NCBI RefSeq assembly: GCF_003201285.1
Contig: NZ_QICS01000004.1
Span: forward strand, 186,001 to 250,000
Origin: Lachnotalea glycerini
GTDB taxonomy: Bacteria > Bacillota > Clostridia > Lachnospirales > Lachnospiraceae
Reading direction: 5' to 3'
Length of the DNA: 64,000 nt
Positions within the stretch are counted from its first letter, which is position 1. Each line of letters opens with the position of its first letter. Both the position numbers and the translations under genes were made by a program. The notes below the pieces were generated by a model. The model had not been told where the DNA came from and searched no databases. It saw only the letters and a program-made list of their open reading frames with translations. Below, piece by piece: positions 42,042 to 51,743 of the stretch.

Positions 42042-42605
42042 CTATCTATTCGTATAATTACAGATTGAAATAAAATCTTCTACGATTACAGCCATTTCTT
42101 CTGGTGATTTCTGCACGCTGTCGTTTAGCCAAAGAATAAGGATGCGCATAAACCCGCCAGAACTAAATGCTAAAGCATACTGAATACTTTCTTTGGAAAA
42201 AGGCGTACTATCTCCCTTTACCACGTCAAAAGCGGGTGGCAAAAGCGCATCAACCTTTGTGAGAAAAAGTGGGAGTAGTTGATGGCGGTTTACGAGTGAG
42301 AGAAAGTCTAAATGCCTTAACATCACTGTAAAAAATACTCTAGCAATATTGGGCAAAGTTAAGTCTGCTTGTTGTATGATAAGTGCTCTATATTCTAACC
42401 ATATTTTATAGAAGCAGCCTTCAATAATTTCATCTTTTGATGAGTAATTACGATAAAATGTTCGTCTGGAAAGCCCAGCATAATCCGTAATCTCTTGTAT
42501 CGTTATTTCTTGATAATTTTCTGTCTGCATTAATTTAAGCAGGGTGTTTTCCATCCACAGTTTTGACTTGTTAGACACTGGATTTCCTTTATTTTTACAG
42601 GACAT
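42042..42605 (-). CDS. TetR-family regulator
   Basis: A 187-residue protein with helix-turn-helix EITIQEITDYAGLSRRTFYRNYSSKDEIIEG and a helical C-terminal domain containing paired Leu-rich helices. GGGGAGG precedes the ATG. It is divergent from the HXXEE membrane protein gene across 134 bases, which suggests it controls that gene; the xylanase downstream lies too far away to be an obvious target. Confidence 0.87.
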   Translation of the reverse strand: MSCKNKGNPVSNKSKLWMENTLLKLMQTENYQEITIQEITDYAGLSRRTFYRNYSSKDEIIEGCFYKIWLEYRALIIQQADLTLPNIARVFFTVMLRHLDFLSLVNRHQLLPLFLTKVDALLPPAFDVVKGDSTPFSKESIQYALAFSSGGFMRILILWLNDSVQKSPEEMAVIVEDFISICNYTNR

Positions 42606-42739
42606 AATAATTCCTCCCCTATCGTCACATTTTTTCTAATGTGTAGCTATTATATCGAAATGATTGACTTCATTACGTCAACTATTATAATAGATATTGC
42701 CGATCGACACAAGTGTGACAATAGAAGGAGGACAATTTT

Positions 42740-43291
42740 ATGTTTACTATGAATTTTATCGTATGGATGTTTCCAGTTATTTTTATGATCCACGATTTTG
42801 AAGAAATTATTATGGCAGAGGTTTGGGGATGTCGCTATAGAAAAGAGATCAGCGAAGTTTGGCCTAATAGGCAACCATTTGGATTAAATAATATGCACTT
42901 TTACAAAACACCAGGTATTTCCATCGCAGTAGAAGTTGAGTTTTTACTCTTTTCGCTGATCAGTTTGTTTTCCGTTATATTTCAAAGTTATTTTCTTTGG
43001 TATAGTGGTTTCTTAGGGATTACGTTACATCTGGTTTTTGTCCATATGTTGCTTTGTATCCGATTTAGAAACTATGTGCCAGGAGTAATCACATCGATTA
43101 TTTTTATACTGCCGAATGTCTGGATCTTATATTTAGCTCAAACGATTATACGCTATGATATGAGAACAATTCTGCTATCCTGCTTGTTGGGAATTATTTT
43201 GATCATCATTTTGATACCGATGCTACACAAAGCCATGGGCTTGTGGTCTAAATGGCTTCAAAAATATTCGAAAACACAAACGAAAGAATAA
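42740..43291 (+). CDS. HXXEE-domain membrane protein
   Basis: A 183-residue protein with about five hydrophobic spans. The family signature H18-D-F-E21-E22 lies in the first span, followed by the Trp- and Pro-rich region WPNRQPFGLNN. The conserved His and Glu residues suggest a metal site in the membrane, but no activity is established for the family. AGGAGG precedes the ATG. Divergence from a TetR gene points to induction by an unknown compound. Confidence 0.78.
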   Translation: MFTMNFIVWMFPVIFMIHDFEEIIMAEVWGCRYRKEISEVWPNRQPFGLNNMHFYKTPGISIAVEVEFLLFSLISLFSVIFQSYFLWYSGFLGITLHLVFVHMLLCIRFRNYVPGVITSIIFILPNVWILYLAQTIIRYDMRTILLSCLLGIILIIILIPMLHKAMGLWSKWLQKYSKTQTKE

Positions 43292-43369
43292 ACTATAAAC
43301 AGTACCCTCTAGCCGCTAAGGGGATACTTCGCTCTATGGTGGCGTAAGAAAAATTACCCCCCCGGAGGC

Positions 43370-43398
43370 TTGTAAAGATATGCTTGAATACGTATACT
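43370..43398 (+). promoter_or_regulatory. promoter of the Nik/Opp-type operon
   Basis: TTGTAA, 17 bases, TATACT, 27 bases before the lipoprotein start. Upstream, 43300-43366 holds short opposing GC stems (CCTCTAGC, GCCGCTAAGG, TGGTGGCG) and a run of seven C, with no recognised riboswitch. Confidence 0.6.
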
Positions 43399-43425
43399 TT
43401 TAGAAAATAAACGAAGGAGTTAAGT

Positions 43426-44961
43426 ATGAAAAAGCGTATTTTATTATTAGGGCTACTGTTTGTTGCAGGAATTTTTTCTTTGATAGGTTGTGGAGGCAAA
43501 GAAAAGGTGAAAATTGCAGAGACTACAGAAACACCTGAAACTAAAATTCTTAAGGTATCGGAGGCATTTTCAATTGAAAATCTGAATCCTCATCAGGATT
43601 ATCAGGGTTGGTATACATCTATTTATGGATTGACGCAGTCGTTGTTTCAAATAAATGAGCAGTCCGCAGTTGTACCTGTTCTTGCAGAAAACACAGAAGT
43701 AGAAGGCAATGTATGGACGATTACCATAAAAGAGGCAGCTAGTTTTTCAAATGGAACTCCTGTTACGTCTGAAATGGTAATTCGTAATTTACAAAAAGCA
43801 GGAACGATGAATGCCAGATTTACTTATTTTACCAAGTATACGTATGAAGTGGTTGATGATAAGACATTTAAGATAGTAACAGGAGAACCGTATCCAACTT
43901 TATTAAATGATTTAGCAAGCCCGGAACTTGCAATTGTTGACTTAGATGAAAGTGGTGATATGGCTACGCAGTTAGTTGCAACTGGTCCATTTGTTGTATC
44001 CACGTTTGAACCAGGTGGGACGATTACAGTAGAAAAAAATCAGCAATACTGGGATGGAGCGGTGCAATTAGATGGCGCAGAATTCTACTACATGCCAGAA
44101 TCAAGCACTTCTTTACTTGCAATGCAAAATGGGGAGATTGATACTTATACAAGTGTTACAGCAGATGCAGCAAAAACATTGGAGCAAGAACAGGATCGAT
44201 ACCAATTGTCAACAGTATCAGCTACCAGACTTCAGTTTTATATTTTAAATCAAAACAGATTAAGTGATAGCGTGAGAAAGGCTATTAACTTAACCGTAGA
44301 TTCATCTGATATAGAAAAGTATTTAAATGGTTCTGTATCAGCAACAGTTGGGCCTTTTAGCAGTAAAGCTGCATATGGACAGGTAACCAAAGATTCAGTA
44401 GATATCAATGCAGCAAAACTACTTTTGGAAGAAGAAGGTTATATTTTAAATAGCTCGGGATATTATGAAAAAGATGGACAGGTTTTGACTGTGAATGTTG
44501 CTTATTATGCAGCCAGAAGTCTGGATACAGTAGCTGCTTTAATGCAAGAACAATTGAAAGAAATTGGAATCAAGGCAGAACTTACTTTGGAAGAAGATCC
44601 TGACGCTACCTATATTCAAACAGGAGATTTTGATATTGGATTATACTGTATGATTGCAGATAAAGCTGGTGACCCTTATTATTTTATCAGTTGCACATTG
44701 GCACAGGATGCGCCCTATAACTGCGGTGGTTTTTCAAATCAAGAAGCGCAACATTTAATTGAAGAATTGCAGTATGAAGCAGATGTGGAGAAGCGTGCAG
44801 AGCTGGCAAATCAAATTATTCAGATTGCTATCGATGAAAATGCATTTGGGTATATAGCCTTGTTTAATAAAACAACAGCTATGGTAACAGGGGTATCCAA
44901 TGTGAATGAAAATAGTCCATTTGATTTCTACTTCCTGAATGCAGAAACAAATATGGAGTAA
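43426..44961 (+). CDS. substrate-binding lipoprotein of a Nik/Opp-type ABC importer
   Basis: A 511-residue lipoprotein (lipobox LIGC) of the SBP_bac_5 family: LNPHQDYQGWYTSIYGL, NVWTITIKEAASFSNGTPVTSEM, GTITVEKNQQYWDG. Members bind peptides, nickel chelates or metal-metallophore complexes. Length and gene order match nickel and metallophore (Cnt-like) systems. The neighbouring siderophore-type importer favours a metal chelate over peptides, by inference. It heads a four-gene operon. Confidence 0.85.
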   Translation: MKKRILLLGLLFVAGIFSLIGCGGKEKVKIAETTETPETKILKVSEAFSIENLNPHQDYQGWYTSIYGLTQSLFQINEQSAVVPVLAENTEVEGNVWTITIKEAASFSNGTPVTSEMVIRNLQKAGTMNARFTYFTKYTYEVVDDKTFKIVTGEPYPTLLNDLASPELAIVDLDESGDMATQLVATGPFVVSTFEPGGTITVEKNQQYWDGAVQLDGAEFYYMPESSTSLLAMQNGEIDTYTSVTADAAKTLEQEQDRYQLSTVSATRLQFYILNQNRLSDSVRKAINLTVDSSDIEKYLNGSVSATVGPFSSKAAYGQVTKDSVDINAAKLLLEEEGYILNSSGYYEKDGQVLTVNVAYYAARSLDTVAALMQEQLKEIGIKAELTLEEDPDATYIQTGDFDIGLYCMIADKAGDPYYFISCTLAQDAPYNCGGFSNQEAQHLIEELQYEADVEKRAELANQIIQIAIDENAFGYIALFNKTTAMVTGVSNVNENSPFDFYFLNAETNME

Positions 44962-45020
44962 TCATAAGTAAAAGAGCAGAGCCAGCTTGGGGTTGTGTTC
45001 TAAATGAAATGGAGTTTACA

Positions 45021-45944
45021 ATGAAATTTTATATCTTGAAAAGATTACTGTATCTGATACCGATCATGATTGGTATCACTTTTCTCTCCTTTTTACTATT
45101 ATATCTTGCACCAGGGGATCCTGCCCAGCGAAAGCTCACCGCCCAAACAGCAGTAACCAGTGATGTGCTGGAACAGACCAGAGAAGAAATGGGTCTTAAC
45201 AGACCGTTTTTGGTTCAGTATAAAGATTGGTTTTTGAATATGCTTCAAGGTGATCTGGGTGTTTCCTATAAGGATGGAAGTCCTGTTATCGTAAAGCTTA
45301 CAAAAGGTATGAAATATACAGGGATACTAGCTTTTAGTTCGTTTTTACTTTCTGTAGTCATTTCTATACCGTTAGGAATCTATGCAGCAGTGAAAAAGGA
45401 CAAGTTGCCGGATTCTATTATTAAAGTATTTTGTTTTGCAGGCAATTCTTTAGCTAACTTTTTGGTTGCAGTTGCTTTGATATACTTTTTTTGCATTCAG
45501 ACAAATTTATTTCCAATCATTGCAAAGGGAAATGCACAGGGGCTATTTCTCCCAACATTATCGCTCTCCATACCATTTATGAGTCGGTTAATCACACAAA
45601 CAAGAGCTGCAGTGCTTGAGCAGTTGGAACAACCTTATGTGGCAGCAGCCAGAGCCCGCGGGATGAAAGAAATTTATATTTTATTTAAAAATGTGTTACA
45701 TAATTCTATGATATCCATTACAACCGTTTTAGGACTTGCAATAGGTACCTTGTTAGGAGGTAGTGTTGTGACAGAACGTATATTTATGTGGCCGGGAATT
45801 GGTAAACTGGTTATGGATTCTATTCAGGCAAGAGATTATCCAGTTATTCAGGGATTTGTCATGATAATGACAGGCATTTATATAATTGTTAATCTATTGG
45901 TAGATATTAGTTATCATTTTTTAGACCCAAGGGTAAAGGAGTAG
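45021..45944 (+). CDS. Nik/DppB-type ABC permease
   Basis: The ATG at 45021 is preceded by TGGAG; an ATG at 45009 overlaps it. The 307-residue protein has six spans and the EAA loop YVAAARARGMKEIYILFKNVLHNS. N-terminal features (IGITFLSFLLLYLAPGDP) are typical of DppB/NikB. It forms a heterodimer with the next gene product. Confidence 0.88.
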   Translation: MKFYILKRLLYLIPIMIGITFLSFLLLYLAPGDPAQRKLTAQTAVTSDVLEQTREEMGLNRPFLVQYKDWFLNMLQGDLGVSYKDGSPVIVKLTKGMKYTGILAFSSFLLSVVISIPLGIYAAVKKDKLPDSIIKVFCFAGNSLANFLVAVALIYFFCIQTNLFPIIAKGNAQGLFLPTLSLSIPFMSRLITQTRAAVLEQLEQPYVAAARARGMKEIYILFKNVLHNSMISITTVLGLAIGTLLGGSVVTERIFMWPGIGKLVMDSIQARDYPVIQGFVMIMTGIYIIVNLLVDISYHFLDPRVKE

Positions 45945-45947
45945 AAT

Positions 45948-46784
45948 ATGTTTCACTTACAAAACAATAGGAAAAAGAGAAAGCTTCTTGTATTATTCTT
46001 TTTTCTTTTTTCTCTGATATTATTAAGTTTGTGCGATACTCTTTTTCTGGCAAATGACCCAAATAAGACAAATGCTGGCTATATGATGGCCGCCCCAAGT
46101 TCGCATTTTCCTTTTGGAACGGATAGGCTGGGAAGGTGTATTTATTCCAGAGTTTTAGCAGGAGCCAAAACTACCATTTTATCTTCACTGATTCTGGTTC
46201 TCATTACTATGGTACTTGGAACGTTTCTAGGTATACTAGCGGGGTATTATGGTGGAATTTGGGATTTTATTATTATGCGTATCGCAGATATTATGCTTGC
46301 ATTTCCACAAATGGTACTTGCAATTGCCGTGGCAGGAATTCTTGGAGGAAGCATGATTAATGCGATGATTGCTCTGGGAATTGCAGGTTGGACTTTGTAC
46401 GCCAGACTGGCAAGAGGAAAGGTACTTTCGCTAAAAAATGAAGAATTTATTTATGCTGCAAGACTAGGTGGAAATTCGAATACAAGAATTATGTTCGTTC
46501 ATGTACTTCCAAATCTGGTTGGAGAATTGATAGTAAATGCTTCTATTCAGATTGGGTCAGTCATGCTTGGATTTGCTGGTTTGTCTTATTTAGGACTAGG
46601 CGTACAGGTGCCTAAAGCAGAATGGGGGTCTATGGTAAGTGAAGGACTATCTTATATGCAACAGGCACCTTGGGCTGTGTTAGCTCCAGGATTGGCATTG
46701 TTTCTTACTGTAGTTATATTTAATTTATTTGGAGAGGCACTAAGTGATTATATGGGGATAAGGAAAACAGAAGATGGAGAATAG
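45948..46784 (+). CDS. Nik/DppC-type ABC permease
   Basis: A 278-residue permease starting 3 bases after its partner. It has the DppC N-terminal motif HFPFGTDRLGRCIYSRVLAGAKTT and EAA loop FIYAARLGGNSNTRIMFVHVLPN. The stop overlaps the ATPase start by 11 bases. Confidence 0.88.
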   Translation: MFHLQNNRKKRKLLVLFFFLFSLILLSLCDTLFLANDPNKTNAGYMMAAPSSHFPFGTDRLGRCIYSRVLAGAKTTILSSLILVLITMVLGTFLGILAGYYGGIWDFIIMRIADIMLAFPQMVLAIAVAGILGGSMINAMIALGIAGWTLYARLARGKVLSLKNEEFIYAARLGGNSNTRIMFVHVLPNLVGELIVNASIQIGSVMLGFAGLSYLGLGVQVPKAEWGSMVSEGLSYMQQAPWAVLAPGLALFLTVVIFNLFGEALSDYMGIRKTEDGE

Positions 46785-48333
46785 TGTTTTATCAATTTTT
46801 AATTTGTACGTAAGCTACGGGAAAAAAGCAGTTGTTGAAGATGTAAATTTAGAACTCAAACAAGGAGAAATTCTTGGAATTGCAGGAGAGAGCGGAAGCG
46901 GAAAAAGTACACTCTTAAAAGCTATTCTTCCAATTTCATCTTCGGATATGACAATCAATCAGGGAAGTATTTGTCTGAAAAATACAGAAATAAGCAATTG
47001 TTCAACAAAAGACTTAAGAATCTTGCGAGGCCGAAAGATTGGAATGATTTTTCAAAATCCAAAAGCCTCTTTTAATCCTATTCGTAAGTTTCGCAATCAG
47101 TTTATAGAAACCTTAAAAAGTCATGGAAAATATAACAAAGATCAATTTGAAGAACAAATTTTTTCTGTTTTTCAAAAATTAAGCTTGAGCGATGCAAAGA
47201 GAATCCTTGACAGTTATCCTTATGAAATGAGTGGTGGTATGAATCAGAGAATAGCTATTGCCCTGGCAGTTATGTTAGAGCCAGAAATATTACTGGCAGA
47301 CGAGCCAACAAGTGCATTGGACAGTATGTCAAAATCGTTGGTCATGGATGAACTGATTCGACTTCGTGATGAATTTCATATGTCGATTATTCTTGTTACA
47401 CACGATATGCATGTAGTATCCAAAATAGCGGATTCCATAGCTATTATGAAGCAGGGAAAAATTGTTGAAATGGGATTGGTAAAAGATGTTATAGCAAATC
47501 CGAAAGAGAAATATACCAAGTCACTTTTACAGGCGGTACCGCAAATTAATATCAGGTATGTAGAGGAATGTGAAAATACTGAAAATCCTATGCTTGTATT
47601 AGATAAGATTTGTAAAGAATTTCATAATCATACTGGTGTGTTGCAGGCAGTCAGCCAGATAGATTTACAGTTGAAATCTGGAGAAATACTTGGTATTGTA
47701 GGTGAAAGTGGAAGTGGAAAAAGTACCTTATTAAAATTAATTGCTGGATTAGAAAAAGCATCCCTTGGCGTTATGACATGTAGAGAAAAAGATATGTTAG
47801 GCAAGAGAAAAAAAGAAGATTTACGTAATATCCAGATGGTGTTTCAAAATGCAGTGGATTCTTTTAATCCAAAACATAAAATCAAACAGGCAATCAGTGA
47901 AAGTCTCAAAAATCTGTGTGGGATGAAAAGCCGGCAATCGCGGGAAGAGAAAATAAGTGAGCTAATGGATTTGGTAGGCTTAGATCAAACCTTGGCAAAT
48001 CGCTATCCAAGAAAACTAAGTGGAGGCCAATGCCAGCGTGCTGCCATAGCACGAGCAATTGCAGTACAACCAGAGATATTACTTTGTGATGAAATTACAA
48101 GTGCACTGGATGTTTCGGTGCAGGCGGAAATCATTCAGCTTTTACTTAGACTTTCAAAAGAAAGAAAGTTGGCAATTATTTTTGTTTCCCATGATATAGC
48201 CTTAGTCACTCATATGTGTAAAAGAATTATGGTCATGAAAAACGGAAAATGCATAGAAGAGGGACTAACGCAAAATTTGATAGAACAACCAAAAGAAGAG
48301 TATACAAAACAACTGATTTCTGTGTTTTTATAA
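46774..48333 (+). CDS. fused double ATPase of the Nik/Opp-type importer
   Basis: A 519-residue protein joining the two ATPases that NikD/NikE or DppD/DppF make as separate chains. Domain 1 has GESGSGKST (about residues 36-44), MSGGMNQR and ILLADEPTSALD. Domain 2 has GESGSGKST again at about residue 310, LSGGQCQR and ILLCDEITSALD. Both look active. The gene ends convergently with the AraC gene, overlapping it by 6 bases. Confidence 0.88.
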   Translation: MENSVLSIFNLYVSYGKKAVVEDVNLELKQGEILGIAGESGSGKSTLLKAILPISSSDMTINQGSICLKNTEISNCSTKDLRILRGRKIGMIFQNPKASFNPIRKFRNQFIETLKSHGKYNKDQFEEQIFSVFQKLSLSDAKRILDSYPYEMSGGMNQRIAIALAVMLEPEILLADEPTSALDSMSKSLVMDELIRLRDEFHMSIILVTHDMHVVSKIADSIAIMKQGKIVEMGLVKDVIANPKEKYTKSLLQAVPQINIRYVEECENTENPMLVLDKICKEFHNHTGVLQAVSQIDLQLKSGEILGIVGESGSGKSTLLKLIAGLEKASLGVMTCREKDMLGKRKKEDLRNIQMVFQNAVDSFNPKHKIKQAISESLKNLCGMKSRQSREEKISELMDLVGLDQTLANRYPRKLSGGQCQRAAIARAIAVQPEILLCDEITSALDVSVQAEIIQLLLRLSKERKLAIIFVSHDIALVTHMCKRIMVMKNGKCIEEGLTQNLIEQPKEEYTKQLISVFL

Positions 48334-49299
48334 GTAATGAGCTTTTCTGTATTGGCTGGGTGTAATATGATGTATTTCTTTAAAAGATTCAGTAAACTTA
48401 CTTGGACTATCATATCCACACATATGAGCAATGTTTTTAATGCTGAATTCGTCACTTGCAAGCATCAACAAAGCCCTTTTCATCTTTTCTACTCTAATAT
48501 AATGATTTATTGTCATTCCGAAATATTGTTTAAAGCAACGATGTAATTTGCTTACGCTGAAAGCCTCGGATAAAGCTAAGCTTTCAACAGTAGGAGTCTG
48601 TAATATATCTTTGTCAAGAATAGCTTTTATATTCCATAATTTTTGTTCATTCTCCCAGGTTATATGGTATCTTCGATTAAAATGGATAGTCGATATAAAT
48701 TGCATATTTTTATACAATATAGTAAATAATTCACCTATCTTACACTCATAGTTAAACAAAGGAAGAATACCATTTCTTGCTGCCCACTTCGTTTGCTCAA
48801 GAACCAGTGTGATATCAGGCGTATTACAAATATAATTGCTATGTGATTTTAACTTACCGATGAAATCTTCACAGTCAGTTATATGAGTATTTAATAATCT
48901 GTATAAATATTCCTCAAATACAAGAATACAAGTGCAACAGGTATGAATATGTGCTGGAAATGTTATTTTATAAGGTTTTAAAGGATTGGTAATGATGTGA
49001 TTAATGGGGCTAAGATGATATGCTTTGACTCCCTTTTGGGTGAAAGTTACGTCACCACAATCCACACACCAGATTAAGAAGCATGGGCGATCAATATTCA
49101 TTGTGTAAGTCAGTGTTTTAGTTGGTGTAAACCACATGCTTGAAACGAAAAGTCCGGTCGACGGTTGAATTTGAGTAATCCAACCATCACTGCTTTTCGT
49201 TCCAAAATAAAAGGATTTTCCGTTACCCATTTTACGCTCTGTCATATTAAAATGCAATGCCATTGATTCGAATCCATTCCTATACTCATCTGTATGCAT
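48328..49299 (-). CDS. AraC-family regulator of metal acquisition
   Basis: A 323-residue protein whose last 100 residues are the AraC double helix-turn-helix (TVESLALSEAFSVSKLHRCFKQYFGMT, FSIKNIAHMCGYDSPSKFTESFKEI). The N-terminal part resembles sensor domains of siderophore-responsive AraC proteins such as YbtA/PchR. It sits between the two metal importers and could activate both when the metal-chelate is present. The start has AGGAG. Confidence 0.83.
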   Translation of the reverse strand: MHTDEYRNGFESMALHFNMTERKMGNGKSFYFGTKSSDGWITQIQPSTGLFVSSMWFTPTKTLTYTMNIDRPCFLIWCVDCGDVTFTQKGVKAYHLSPINHIITNPLKPYKITFPAHIHTCCTCILVFEEYLYRLLNTHITDCEDFIGKLKSHSNYICNTPDITLVLEQTKWAARNGILPLFNYECKIGELFTILYKNMQFISTIHFNRRYHITWENEQKLWNIKAILDKDILQTPTVESLALSEAFSVSKLHRCFKQYFGMTINHYIRVEKMKRALLMLASDEFSIKNIAHMCGYDSPSKFTESFKEIHHITPSQYRKAHYL

Positions 49300-49504
49300 A
49301 ACAATTCTCCTAACATTTAATCAATATAATCGAATGAATCATAACATATATAAATTTTATAATCAAATAAAACGATTCCTAAATTGGACAATACTACACC
49401 AAAATGAACAATAAAATAAAGAGAAGTGATAGAAAAAGCTATTAAAAATGGCGAGTGTATGTATTTATGGCTCAGATCAACATCTGCTTCGCTTTTTTCT
49501 TCTA

Positions 49505-49577
49505 TTGACAGTGAAACACTGCAATGATATACTTTCCGAGTTAGTCAATGCTAACCAAATAAATCAGAATTAGCATT
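49505..49577 (+). promoter_or_regulatory. promoter and palindromes of the siderophore operon
   Basis: TTGACA (49505-49510), exactly 17 bases, TATACT (49528-49533). Just downstream GTTAG-TCAATG-CTAAC (49540-49555) and the inverted pair AATGCTAA (49547-49554) / TTAGCATT (49570-49577) cover the start point, as expected for an iron-type repressor. The GTTAG...CTAAC core recalls DtxR-family boxes. Confidence 0.75.
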
Positions 49578-49618
49578 CGATCATATTTATATTGATTACA
49601 TATTACAGGAGGAAACAT

Positions 49619-50623
49619 ATGAAAAGTAATTTAATGAAAAGATATCTAATCATGAGCTGTGTCGTTTTATTAGGGGGAATGGGGTTAACAGGCTGCCAGA
49701 AAGAAAGTGTAAATTCAACACAAACTAATACGGAAGTTACAACACAAACAAGTACAGATTCAACCGAAGATAAGGATATAGAACAAGGAACTAGTAAGAT
49801 TGTATCAACCGTTATGGGGGATGTGGAAGTACCGGTTAATCCTCAAAGGATTGTTGTGAATTGGTATCTTGGCGACGTTGTCACATTAGGGATTAAGCCT
49901 GTTGCAATATATGGTTGGATACAAGAATCTATGCCGTTTTATGATATGGTAAAAGAGATACCGGCTATTGAGACTTGGGACAAGGAAGAGATATTAACAT
50001 ATGAACCAGATTTAATTATAACGTATGATCAGGAAGATTTTGATAAGTTTTCTCAGATTGCCCCTGTTATCGTAGTTCCTGAATCTGTGACATCTGTAGA
50101 GCGTATCGAATTTTTAGGTGAAGTAACGGGACATGAGGCAGAAGCGAAAGAGGCTATAAGCACATTTGAACAGAAATTAGAAGAAGCGAAAGAATTACTT
50201 ACATCAGCGGAGTTTTCGGAAAAAACATTTAGTATTTTATCAGACTGGGGAAGCAATTCCTATGGGATCTATTATGAATCGGATTCTAGAGGTGGTACCC
50301 TGCTCCATCATTATCTTAATTTGAAGCAACCAGAAAGTTTAACGAAACTGATTGAGGACTCAGGGGAAGGAAGAGGTTCCGTATCCTATGAAGTAGCCGC
50401 TGATTATTTTGGAGACTATGTATTATGGTTCTTAGTTGACGAAAATGAATCAGAATATGCGCAAACTGAAATATGGAACAATATTCCTGCAGTGAAAGAA
50501 GGAAATATAATAGAAATACCTGCATCATTTCTTGGTTTATTCTATTTTTCAGATGTTGCTAGTATGTCTGCACAAATGGATTATATTATAGATAAACTAA
50601 ATGATGTCGTTGAAAATAAATAA
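49619..50623 (+). CDS. siderophore-binding lipoprotein (FecB/FhuD type)
   Basis: The start at 49619 follows AGGAGG. The 334-residue lipoprotein (lipobox LTGC) has the class III binding fold: PQRIVVNWYLGDVVTLGIKPVA, then YEPDLIITYD, and a C-terminal domain. It captures ferric siderophore or a related chelate for the FecCD permeases. A Ser/Thr-rich linker anchors it to the membrane. Confidence 0.9.
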   Translation: MKSNLMKRYLIMSCVVLLGGMGLTGCQKESVNSTQTNTEVTTQTSTDSTEDKDIEQGTSKIVSTVMGDVEVPVNPQRIVVNWYLGDVVTLGIKPVAIYGWIQESMPFYDMVKEIPAIETWDKEEILTYEPDLIITYDQEDFDKFSQIAPVIVVPESVTSVERIEFLGEVTGHEAEAKEAISTFEQKLEEAKELLTSAEFSEKTFSILSDWGSNSYGIYYESDSRGGTLLHHYLNLKQPESLTKLIEDSGEGRGSVSYEVAADYFGDYVLWFLVDENESEYAQTEIWNNIPAVKEGNIIEIPASFLGLFYFSDVASMSAQMDYIIDKLNDVVENK

Positions 50624-50708
50624 GACAAAATACAAAAGGAGGTCATGACACTGGAACATTTTCAAAGCCTTCATCCAATGTCATTGACTTCACAAAGAGG
50701 ATTTCTAA

Positions 50709-51743
50709 ATGATAGTAAAAAGAGATATAACAAAACGTAATAAAAAGCGTAAAATTAAGTTTTCACTCTATATGTTATTAGGAATTTGTTTCTTGGCGAT
50801 ATCCTTTTTTTGTTCCATATCCTATGGTGCTGCTGACATGAATTTAAAGGTAGCCTGGGGTGCTGTATTTCAATTTAATGAAACTATAATGGAGCATCAA
50901 ATCATTCGCACCCTTCGCTTTCCAAGAACAGTTGCTGACATAATTGTAGGAAGCAGTCTGGCAGTAGCCGGAGCGATTATGCAAGGAACGACAAGAAACC
51001 CGCTGGCAGACTCAGGGCTTATGGGGATTAGTTCAGGAGCTACCTTTGCTATGGCAATTTGTCTCGCTTTTTTTCCTGGTAGAACCTATGGTGAAACCAT
51101 GTTATATACTTGCCTTGGAGCTGCCTTGGCAACTTTTATGACATACTTTTTTGCTAGTGTGGGTAAAAAAAGTATGTCACCTCAAAAACTGGTATTGGCA
51201 GGGCTGTCTATTTCTATGCTATTTAGTGCACTTACCTCTTATATTGCAATAAAATATAACATAGGACAGGATTTAACTTATTGGACAGCAGGCGGAACGG
51301 CCAGTGCAAAATGGAGGGAACTTGCTATGACGGCACCAGTATATTTATTAAGTGTAGCAATCGCAGTAACGTTTTCACCATCTATCACAGTTCTTAGTTT
51401 GGGTGAAGAAGTAGCAACAGGGCTTGGTATTAAAACGAATTTGGTGAAAGGAATCTCAACAGTTGTTGTTTTTCTATTAACGGGTGTGTCTGTGGTTATT
51501 GTTGGTCCTATTGGATTTGTAGGTCTTTTAGTTCCTCATATCATGCGCTTTTTCGTAGGTGTGGATTATCGCTATATCATTCCAAGCTGTGCCCTGTATG
51601 GAGCTGTTTTTTTAGTTGGGGCTGATATATTTGGACGATTCATTAATAAACCATTTGAAACTCCTCTTGGTATTATTTTTGCAGTAATTGGAGTACCCTT
51701 CTTTCTTTATATTGCTAGAAAACAGAGGAGGGAGTTTGAATGA
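50709..51743 (+). CDS. FecCD-family permease
   Basis: A 344-residue membrane protein with ten spans, LRFPRTVADIIVGSSLAVAGAIMQG and NPLADSGLMGISSGA near the N-terminus, and GPIGFVGLLVPHIMR before the C-terminus. These are the signatures of ferrichrome/vitamin B12 importers. It overlaps the next permease by 4 bases. Confidence 0.9.
   Translation: MIVKRDITKRNKKRKIKFSLYMLLGICFLAISFFCSISYGAADMNLKVAWGAVFQFNETIMEHQIIRTLRFPRTVADIIVGSSLAVAGAIMQGTTRNPLADSGLMGISSGATFAMAICLAFFPGRTYGETMLYTCLGAALATFMTYFFASVGKKSMSPQKLVLAGLSISMLFSALTSYIAIKYNIGQDLTYWTAGGTASAKWRELAMTAPVYLLSVAIAVTFSPSITVLSLGEEVATGLGIKTNLVKGISTVVVFLLTGVSVVIVGPIGFVGLLVPHIMRFFVGVDYRYIIPSCALYGAVFLVGADIFGRFINKPFETPLGIIFAVIGVPFFLYIARKQRREFE

Noticed and set aside
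43426-48333. A firm nickel-transport assignment
   Set aside because: The family also moves peptides and metallophore complexes, and no residue I can see fixes the ligand.
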